From Ulota crispa (Eukaryota > Streptophyta > Bryopsida > Orthotrichales > Orthotrichaceae), in assembly GCA_963920765.1 (NCBI GenBank), contig OY987242.1, positions 29,660,002 through 29,724,001 of the forward strand: a DNA stretch of 64,000 nt, in the 5' to 3' direction. Made by a program: the position numbers and the translations under genes. Within the stretch, counting starts at the first letter, position 1. Every line of letters begins with the position of its first letter. Of this stretch, positions 47,901 through 64,000 are shown piece after piece. The notes beneath the pieces were generated by a model. It did no database searches, was not told the origin of the DNA, and saw nothing but the letters and a program-made list of their open reading frames with translations.

Positions 47901-49851
47901 AGTCGAAAGCCTATCTCACGCAGGTGCTCCTATTCGAAGTAAAAAGGATTGATCAAACTCTTATGAAAGAAGCTGAAAATGACCCAAGCACATGTTAAGC
48001 GGGTTGTGCGCTCTTTCAGTATTTAAGAATAAAGGGATTAGTAGCATTTTTAAATGATACTTACAGTTTACCCGCCATAATAAAGCTAAACTAGGAAGAA
48101 TATAAACAGGCAATTAAATATGAGCAAAGATCTAGAAGTAACTCAAAAGTCATTTGAGGACGTTGAAAAAAGTGTGCTAAACAAATAATCCATTAAAAAA
48201 AGCGATTGTGAAAAAGAACGCTGTTGCTATAAAAAGGAAGCCTGTTGTTGAAAAAGAGCAGTCTGAAATGTATTTAGATTTTCCTCCTAGTAAAGTCGAG
48301 ACTCCACAACTATAGCCAACTAAAACAAGTATAATTATTCAATCAGCAGGTTTATTAGAAGCTCTAATACCAAATCGTGAGTTATTACAGTCACTTATCA
48401 AGCTAGAGCATGTGCAAAAACAGGTTTCATGCTGCAACACTAGGTTTCCGGAGAAAGAATTCGCCATTGGGCACCATAATGTGACGCTACTGTTTTGGTT
48501 TGAATGTTTGTTGTGATGTAGAGGCAGAGTAGTTTAGAGTTGGCAGTTTTTAAGCCGTTGTGGAAATGGTGATTGCAGTCCTTTTTATGGAAAACGGAGG
48601 CCGCCTTTACAACGGGGAGCGAGGTTGCTGTGTGTGAGTGACCTGTTGTTGTTAGGAAGGACAACCATTGAAGAAGCACGGTCTCTTCTGTATTGGTTGG
48701 ATGTAGCCAAAGGGTTCAAGAAGCTGGGAATCTGCGGGCTTAGCATGGGTATGTGGACTTTTTTACATTTTGCAGTGCACTTGTTTGGTCTAGTCATACT
48801 TCTGAGCACTTGATACCTTTGCAGTAGAGGCTCTTATCAATTTATTTGTGAGGTTTTTCTGCTGCCTTTTTCAGGGATGGTTGAATGTTGCGATTTTCAG
48901 GGATGACTGAATGTTGGTTTTTCCATGGGGTGTTGTGCTTGTGCAGGGGGCGTTCATGCTGCCATGGTGAGGTCATTGCACAGAACACCCGTGGCCATTT
49001 TGCCTTTTTTGACTCCCCATTCGGCAGCAGTGGCGTTTTGTGAGGGCATCCTGCAGCATGGCACTGCCTGGGATGTGCTCATGCGTGGTGAGCTGCTTTC
49101 TGGGTCCATGACTCGCGAGCAAGTGGTCGAGCGCATGCGGACGGTCTTGTCACTCACGGATGTCACTCAGTTTCCTGTTCCACAAAACCCTAAATCTGTC
49201 ATCTTTGTGGCTGCCACGGTATTACTACTGCTGCTGTCCATGCTTTGTGAATTTTCTGCCATTTGTTTTTGCACTCTAACCTTCGTATTATTACACTCCA
49301 TAACAGGAGTTTTCACGATGCGTTAGTAGCAGATTCCAGTCTTTTGACGGTTGCTTTCCCAATTGGTCCACATTTGTGAGCTCTCTTTCTGGCACTTGAT
49401 TGTGCAAAGCTTGGAGACTGCTAGTGTCTTGCCTTTGAGGTAGCAAACACCAAAAACGGAATCTGCTAGTAAACCATTGAGTGTCACTAAAAAGCCATTC
49501 GATCCCTTTTTCTTCTTCTTTTGGATGGTTTTTGTACAAAGTCAGAGGGACAATATCAGATGGATTGTTTCTTTGAGGTTTTTTGTTTCTTTTATTTATT
49601 CTTATTCGTATTTGTATGAATGATCAAGTAATCAGCGCACCTGAGTCACTAAAACTATGTTGTTTCTTTTTTGTTTGGTTGGTCAGGATGATGGATACGT
49701 GCCGGACCATTCTGTGCTGAAGTTGCAGAAAGCATGGCCAGGGTCAGAAGTACGGTGGGTACGAGGTGGCCATGTTTCCTCTTTCATATTACACAATAAG
49801 ACGTTTCAAAAGGCTATTCAAGATGGGCTGGATCGGTTGCCTTCGAGCTAG
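44932..49851 (+). CDS. ABHD18-like alpha/beta hydrolase (5' exons not found)
   Basis: Exons 44932–45127, 47641–47725, 48579–48748, 48947–49218 and 49687–49851 (TAG) join in phase to 295 codons. Plant ABHD18-type landmarks: VWHTVWKS, EGIFTTPC, SCVVHLAGTGDHGFDRRLRL, ESPFYGKRRPP, LLCVSDLLLLGRTTIEEA, then the nucleophile elbow GLSMGG built across the exon 3–4 junction, SLTDVTQFPVPQNP, DDGYVP (likely acidic residue) and GGHVSSF (likely catalytic His). All three triad positions are present. The family is a poorly characterised putative lipase or hydrolase group. About 60–70 N-terminal residues (normally including a GWGG-type block) are not found within several kb upstream. They may lie beyond the inserted repeats or be lost. 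Exon 1 as given starts after a CAATAG acceptor. Confidence 0.85.
45185..47610 (+). repeat. ~360-bp satellite array filling intron 1 of the hydrolase gene
   Basis: About seven diverged tandem units, marked by AGGGTTAATTCAAAA-type strings near 45445, 45728, 46084, 46444, 46803, 47168 and 47540 (spacing about 285–372 bp). Each also has GGATCTACAAGTGATGA and CATTTGCATTCTCTT. Two subtypes occur, one beginning AATGCTCAAGAAGTCCACTC and one GTGGACTTCCTGAG, partly alternating. The array starts ~60 bp after the donor at 45128 and ends ~30 bp before the acceptor at 47640, so essentially the whole 2.5-kb intron is satellite. Confidence 0.9.
47807..48435 (+). pseudogene. AT-rich decayed coding remnant in intron 2 of the hydrolase gene, origin unknown
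   Basis: A 64-codon ORF (47807–47998) is followed in the same frame by a long run with only two further stops, to about 48145. It includes motifs such as LFQYLRIKGLVAFLNDTY. Further coding-like pieces follow in other frames: 48120–48189, and about 48200–48430 with one internal stop (containing LLEALIPNRELLQSLIK). Codon choice is strongly A/T-ending (TTA, GAA, AAA, ATA), unlike the GC-balanced hydrolase exons on either side. I do not recognise the protein. Foreign (viral or plasmid) DNA or a decayed transposon gene are the candidates. It is broken by stops and frameshifts and cannot be functional as it stands. Confidence 0.4.
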
Positions 49852-50212
49852 CAATCTGTAATCTCTAGGCAACCAGAGGTTATACATTAGTCATTCTTTG
49901 CTGCAGACTTGTCCTTGTGTTGTTGGACTATACTATTCATTCACAAATGATCCAATATCCTCATATTGAGGATCTCGTTTCATGCTAGAAATAGCTCATC
50001 ATGGTAGAAATGTACTGAGGATTAGATGAAGAACTCTTGAAACATTACAAGGGCCTAATTTATTGAAAAGGTACTTATCCTTTCTTCACAGTACCAAGTA
50101 CTTTGCTCATAATTATACTAGGCTCGTGAAATTTGAACATAGCCTCTTCATGCATATTGATCTCTGAACCCTTTGAAAGCTTTGTACTGTAGACAGACCC
50201 ATACCCGACCGT
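49852..50212. other. 3' flank of the hydrolase gene
   Basis: Expected 3' UTR, AT-rich. No other feature seen. Confidence 0.5.
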
Positions 50213-50261
50213 TTAACCCCCGAAGGGCCCTTGGGTTCTGGAGATTCGGTACCAAATACGG

Positions 50262-52435
50262 TGTCCTGATGGAGATATCTCCATCATGTAGATACTCGTT
50301 ATATGTTTATGTTTGTGTTGATTTCAATAAATCAACAGTTGAGGCAAAAGGGGTGGTCGTGGTGAGGATCACGGTTTGGTGACAGCGCAGCGGCCATAGA
50401 TTCCAGTGCGCTGCGCCGTCTTGTCACATGCACAGCTCAGGGGAGTAGGTAGCGGGTTGGCTGGGCCAATTTCCTGCCTCACTAGCTGCCAAGCCGTGAG
50501 CCGCCATCACCGCTTGACGAGCCCGATGGGATTCAAACCCGGACCGGCGGGCGACCAGAGACGACCGCTTCTCCAGCCAACCAAGTCCACGACTTGGCGA
50601 CTGAAGACAAGCGTTTGACGCTATTATATGCTTGCAAGGGCACGTGGCCACTTTACGATGGCATTTATTTTGTAATTTAATCATTTTCATATGTTTATCT
50701 AGATGTTTTGGAAGGCTCATATATTTTGCCTTTGTTTGAATAAAAATACTAAGGGTTTAGAAGTCAATAGGAAAGGTGTGAAAGGAGAAAGGGTTTGGTA
50801 TCTATGGTGGGGTTAGGATAGGAAGGGCATGGGCTGATGTGCCCCACCTCCCTACCTTAGATAGGGTCGAAATTGTGGAGAAAAGATCCCTTAGTTGTTG
50901 GAAGTTAGTGTATGAGTGTTAGTGGGAAGAAGGGGAAAAATCCCGAAACTTTGATGTGAGATTTTTTTCTGTGTATACGTGATTTTGAATTGAAATTTGA
51001 GGAGGTTGTTCTTTGTATGATTACCTTTCTAAAATGAGTTTGCAAGCTTGATTTGAAGTTGTGATGCAAAAGTTATGAGTGTTTGAAATTTGGAGTCAAA
51101 AAGCCAAACTATGAAGAAAGGCTGAGACTTCGACAAGCCATAACTTATGATCTGTATATCATTTTGCAACAAGATTTGGAGAGGGTGTTATCTTAGTCTT
51201 GGCTTTCTAGAAAATCCTTAAATTTGAGATTTGAAGCTTGGACAAGAAAGTTATGGAGGTGTGAAGGTTTGGAGGTGGCTGCCCTTTTCTTAGGAAAGGG
51301 CTGAGACTTTGAAGAGCTACAACTTTTGGACAGTATGAAATTTCCTTCTCAAATTTTTAGAAGTGGCACTTTGTTGTCATAGCTTTCCGAATTGTCTTTA
51401 ATCATTTCATTTGGAGTTTTATTGAAGAAGTTATAGTGGGTAGAAGTTGGGGGTTTGGGTGCTCTCTAAAAAATTGAGACCCACATTTTGATTGACTAGA
51501 ACTTTTGGACAGAGTTTTATTTTGAAGTGAAAAATTTACGGGTTGTAGCCTATGATATCATCTTTCTAAATTGATATCACGTTTTTATGGGTGATGTATA
51601 GAACAAAAGTTATAGAGGTTTTTAGAGGCAGTGTTTAGGTTGTAAAGAGGAAGAAGAGCCTCTACTTTGAACTCGCATAACTTTTGGACAGTATCTTAGA
51701 TTGAGTTGAAATTTAGAGGGATGTTAGAGGGTTAGGAGAGCTTTTCAAATTGCTATTACACTTAGCATTTGAATCTTTGAGCCATCTGTGGCATTAGATA
51801 GAAGGTTGCTGCCTTTTCTAAGACTTGTTATTTGTGATTTTCCCCATTGTTTTTATTAAAACATGAAGATTTGAAAACTTGAAGACATGAAGACTTGAAG
51901 ATCTGAAGATATGAAGATTTCAAGAGGAATGTTTTGGGTTTATTTTTTATGTATGTGTGGGATGTGGCTTTGTTATTTCTAGCCGGTTTTGGAGGCTCGT
52001 TTGTCAATTCATTTCCATTCTGTTTTGTAAACCTTGTTGCGGGCAGTTTGGGTTAAACCAAACTTAACCCCATTTATTATCGTGGTGACGAAGTGAGATT
52101 GATCACCCACATGGTCGAGACTTGCTCTGTTCTCATGATCTGGAGTTTTGGCCAGCAGATCGTGAATTTGATTTTAGGATCCCGTCATACGGACGGCAGC
52201 TCGTGTCTGCTGTCCTGATCTACCCGTCCCGTATCCAGTGGGCTCTTATCCCTACCTTGACCCTTATACCCTTAGAGTCAGCCACAGGATAGGCCAACGG
52301 AAGACTGAAGACTGAAGATTTGAAAAGAAGATCAAGATTGACAACGTTTTCAGTCGGCAACGCACGATCGCAGCAAGACACCCTGCGTGTTCCCAAGGCA
52401 CGCTCCTCTCAACCCAACAACGGTGGCAACCAACA
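50262..52435. mobile_element. LTR-like insertion (possible solo LTR) inside C2
   Basis: Starts TGTCCTGATGG and ends CAACCAACA, the TG…CA limits of an LTR. The 5-bp flanks TACGG and TGCAG could be a decayed target duplication. The first bases form a perfect 18-bp palindrome, GATGGAGATATCTCCATC. About 51100–51720 holds four or five degenerate units of ~180 bp, each with an ACTTTTGGACAG-type string, and 51865–51920 is a GAAGATTT-rich run. A GC-rich block (52080–52430) resembles an LTR R/U5 end. No gag or pol inside. Confidence 0.5.
50440..50610 (-). repeat. tRNA-like (SINE-head) segment
   Basis: Minus strand carries TTGGCTGGAGAAGCGG (50580–50565), similar to a Pol III A box, and GGGTTTGAATCCC (50540–50528), a near-perfect B box, at plausible spacing. 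The surroundings are GC-rich in an AT-rich element. No full cloverleaf could be folded by eye, so a tRNA-derived SINE fragment is more likely than a tRNA gene. Confidence 0.4.
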
Positions 52436-52606
52436 TGCAGAAGTTTGAATTAGTTGGAAATTAAGTGTTACAACCATACATATTGAGGGGTTGTATGATG
52501 GTGAGTGCATAATTTTTTTTGAAAAGCCTTTGTAGCAGCTCAAATATTTTTGTACATACGATCATACATATGGCCACAAAGGGCTTTCAGGCCGTTCAAG
52601 GGTTAA

Positions 52607-53623
52607 GGGATTGGGGTACCTCAAGGTCTTGGAAAATTCAGGAAAAAAAATTGTAGGGTTAGCCTTTCAACAAGGTATCATGTCAAACTTGACGTGCCCT
52701 CACCTGACAAGAGTATTTTCCGATGGATAGAAGCTCAATGATCAATATTAGATATCACATCTTTGAATTTTGGTGTTTAAATGCCAGAGAAAAAAAAAAA
52801 AACCTTGGAAAAATAATTGTAGAATATTTTATCTTAAAGGGCAAAGTTGTAGCTTATAGGGTCCCTAAAAGCAGCTCTAAATTACCCTTGAAATTGCTTG
52901 GATGTGTTCCTATACATGTATTTGAGTATCCCAATCCCAACTCCCCAAAACAACTTAGCAACTAACACGTGACAAAATTTGCTTGTGCAAGCAATGTTCA
53001 CTAAGGAAGCAACAACCATAACCGTCACTATACCCATAACCATCACCTCTTAAATCTTGGAAAACTTATGGATGTGAATAGATGTAATCACAAGGATGTA
53101 CAACATGCAAACATGAAACCTTAATGTTGGTATTTGGTGCAATTATAGTCGACTCATTAAAAATTCACAACTTATTCTCAGTATCCAAATCATACATTCA
53201 AAGGTGCAAACTCATCATTTTTCTCTTGCTAATGGGTTCCTAAAATTTGCTAGATGTTTATTAATAATCATTGTGTTCAAAACCCTTAATTTGATAATTA
53301 TGGGTACCGCTACCTTACTCCACTTTGGGTTCAAGAGTGGATGGTGAACATCTCAAAAATCAAAAGTATGGTGCGGAATTGAGTGCTGCTTGGGAACGGG
53401 TATGTCTACCTCACTCTCCAAGTTACCACAATAATTCACTGACCACGTGAAAAATATGAACTAAGGAGGGAGAGTTTTGAAGATTGTCCTTAATTCATGA
53501 ATGAAAGACATTAATTCTATCACTGTGCCCGTAGCACATGTCACTCTTCGTTCTTCAAGTGTTATGATCCTTGATTATTTATAAAAAGAATTCATTCTTC
53601 CCAGTACCATTCTGTATTGTAGA
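52607..53623. other. Intergenic, nothing recognised
   Basis: AT-rich DNA between element C2 and foldback 2. No supported gene. Confidence 0.4.
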
Positions 53624-54488
53624 GTACCAGTTAGTATTGATAGGTAGAACTTGTTTTGACATTCCAAAGAAGTTTGTATAACAAAAAATGTAAAAGGTCA
53701 TTTTAATCTCATATTTTTGGTATATGATTCTCATGCAATCTCAATTGACCATACCAAATCTTGGTTACTAAAAACAAAAATCCTATTTTTGGTAAGTTGT
53801 TTTGTGTCAAAATCACGGTTTCACAAGAAAGTTGATTAAAACACATTGGTGATGAATTTTTGAGATTTGATTGCATGGATGGGTAGGGGACATCCATATA
53901 CACATCTTTCCATTTAACAAACATCTTCAAAAAGTTTAAAATTTTGTCAATAGAGGTTCAAATGCTCAAGTGATCATGACCAAATTTAGTAAGATAGATA
54001 ATTATTCATGGTGATTGAATTGTGCTATTTGACTCATATATTATGATTAAATCTATACCTTTGAACATGATGATATGTTTATTTTGCCAAAAGCTAATTA
54101 AAAAATGGAGATATTTATCTTACTAAATTTGGTAATGATCACTTGAGCATTTGAACCTCTATTGACAGAATTTTAAATTTTTTGAAAATGTTTGTTAAAA
54201 GGAAAGATGTGCGTATGGATGTCTCCTACCCATCCATGCAATCAAATCTCAAAAATTCATCACCAATGTGTTTTAATCAACTTTCTTGTGAAACCGTGAT
54301 TTTGACACAAAACAACTTACCAAAAATAGGATTTTTGTTTTTAGTAACCAAGATTTGGTATGGTTAATTAGGATTGCATGAGAATCATATACCAAAAATA
54401 TGAGATTAAAATGACCTTTTACATTTTTTGTTATACAAACTTCTTTGGAATGCCAAAACAGGTTCTACCTATCAATACTAACTGGTAC
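53624..54488. mobile_element. Foldback element 2 (865 bp)
   Basis: Two long imperfect arms around a centre near 54056. Ends GTACCAGTTAGTATTGATAG and its complement. Arms contain GATTTGATTGCATGGATG and GGTTTCACAAGAAAGTTGAT with their complements. Same size and core motifs as foldback 1 at 33499–34373. It lies about 320 bp past the stop codon of the ABCC gene. Confidence 0.9.
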
Positions 54489-54808
54489 TGGTACTGTACA
54501 GTAGTAGTCTCGGCACTGCATTTCCTTTTCCAGATTGGATAGGAGAATCTATAATTCGCTTCCTACAGTGGTTCCAGATTGGATGGCGCTGCATAACTAG
54601 CTAGCCCTTTTGACCAAAAATTATCTAAATCTTTGGTAGGCACCCAGATTGCAGGGTGCTTCCCACTGGTAGTAAAGAAAGAATGTTATGCCCATCATGG
54701 GCCATTTCTAGGCTTGACGCTCTCAAGTCACAAGCTCAGAAACTTGTGGTTTACAAACGATTTTCAATAGTTACCAAGGAAGATCACGGAAGTCAACTGC
54801 CTAACTCA

Positions 54809-63248
<8,440 letters not shown>

Positions 63249-63760
63249 GGGAGCTCGATTCTGTTCCCGCCCGCATGCAATGTGAGGAGCTGGAACTACG
63301 GAAAAGGTAGCAAATCGAGCTCCAACGGTTATTGTGTTCCACCGCTTATCGCTTATTTCATAGCTTCTTCAAGCTGCGGAGAAAAACAAATCGGATCCAA
63401 ACGGAAACAGAGGCTGAAATTGCGAGCGGAGTCGCAATGCTTGCGGAGGAAGCCACGGCCAAAAGCAATCGGCCAATCCTGCAACATACTTGACAAGAAT
63501 ATGCAGAAATGCTGGCAAAACAGGCCAGAATCGCCAGCAGGCAGGCCCTGCACGTCCCCTTCGGCGGTCTGCCGCAGAAGGCTGGGAGCCCTGCGGCGCG
63601 GGTTTCCCGGTCTGGGATCGGGGGTGGGCCTGGTGACCCGTGTCCGCCTACGGGAGTCAGCGGGTTGTTTCATCAGAGGTTGAAGGTGGCAGGTTTACCT
63701 TTTTGGATACTCACTTGGATTTGAATCCAGCCAAAGCTCTGTAAATTACTATTTCTAAAA
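63249..63760 (-). promoter_or_regulatory. Upstream region of the ABCC gene, GC-rich island
   Basis: Sequence immediately upstream of the ABCC start. About 63380–63690 is GC-rich (GGCGGTCTGCCGC-type) in otherwise AT-rich DNA, as expected for a 5' UTR or promoter. No TATA box or start site could be fixed. ORFs through it on both strands (for example 63353–63673) have no recognised motif. Confidence 0.35.
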
Positions 63761-63761
63761 T

Positions 63762-64000
63762 GAGAGCATCTTCTGCCACCCGCTTTTTAGTAAGGGCATG
63801 TCAAATGCCAAATGAGTTTTCAATGGTACAGTAGTGGGTGTCAAACCTTTGATTTTTTAAGGGTTTGGGATAACTGTATCAAGAAATTTACTCAAAGTTA
63901 CCGGGTGGTGCTTATACCACAATCTACAAAATTAGCATCCTTGCAAAGTTTCACAAAATATTTGATAATTTTTTAATAAGTCCTCATAATGTATGTATGG
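63762..64000. mobile_element. Left end of a GAGAGCATCT-type MITE, cut by the window
   Basis: TGAGAGCATCTTCTGCCACC at 63762 resembles the left ends of the elements at 23373 and 26371. The other end lies outside the window, so this is tentative. Confidence 0.35.

Larger units (their letters stand above)
50213..52606. mobile_element. TTAA-flanked element C2, split by a 2.2-kb insertion
   Basis: TTAA at 50213–50216 and 52603–52606. The left 45 bp (CCCCCGAAGGGCCCTTGGG, GGTACCAAATACGG) and right ~170 bp (CAGAAGTTTGAAT, ACCATACATAT, ATGGCCACAAAGGGCTTTC) match the left and right parts of C1 (9670–9902). Everything between about 50262 and 52435 is absent from C1. Confidence 0.85.

Noticed and set aside
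50440-50610. Functional tRNA gene
   Set aside because: A- and B-box-like strings are present but no complete acceptor stem or anticodon arm could be folded.

Overview
This 64-kb window is nuclear DNA of a plant. The genes are split by many short AT-rich GT–AG introns, they encode plant-type homologues (an ABCC/MRP transporter, an OXA1 insertase, a Yippee protein and the plant form of ABHD18), and the space between them is dense with small inverted-repeat transposable elements. The catalase at the left edge reads like a clade-3 (bacterial/fungal/animal-type) enzyme rather than the usual seed-plant catalase, so I lean towards a non-seed plant (bryophyte, lycophyte or fern grade). That lineage call is inference; no species is claimed.

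Layout. 1–1980: 3' part of a catalase gene (+). 4477–9192: complete ten-exon OXA1-type mitochondrial insertase gene (-), with at least three small transposons in its introns and one probable GC–AG intron. 9.4–14.5 kb: repeats only, including nested TTAA-flanked elements, a perfect 176-bp palindrome and a CCAAGC-rich tandem array. 14.5–17.7 kb: a GC-rich probable 5' leader followed by a complete five-exon Yippee-like gene (+). 18–38.5 kb: about 20 kb of nested DNA transposons, MITEs, foldback elements and minisatellites, with no convincing gene. 38.6–39.3 kb: two short ORFs (-), the better one encoding a 53-aa single-membrane-span protein with a telo-box upstream. 41.6–43.3 kb: a broken gag-like ORF. 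44.9–49.9 kb: an ABHD18-type alpha/beta hydrolase gene (+) whose first exons I cannot find; one intron is filled by a ~360-bp satellite and another carries an AT-rich coding remnant of unknown origin. 50.2–52.6 kb: a TTAA element split by a 2.2-kb LTR-like insertion. 54.8–63.2 kb: a complete 16-exon ABCC transporter gene (-), 1,521 codons.

The genes form no operon or pathway. They are unlinked housekeeping functions: peroxide removal, mitochondrial membrane-protein insertion, a zinc-binding Yippee protein, a putative lipid-type hydrolase and vacuolar/plasma-membrane conjugate export.

The most distinctive content is the mobile DNA. Eight elements are bounded by TTAA and start with CCC, the layout expected of piggyBac-like transposons. 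One of them sits inside the terminal repeat of another and shows a perfect TTAA target duplication. No transposase gene for the family is present. All splice sites below were chosen by eye from reading-frame continuity, protein-family similarity and splice consensus; none has transcript support here.
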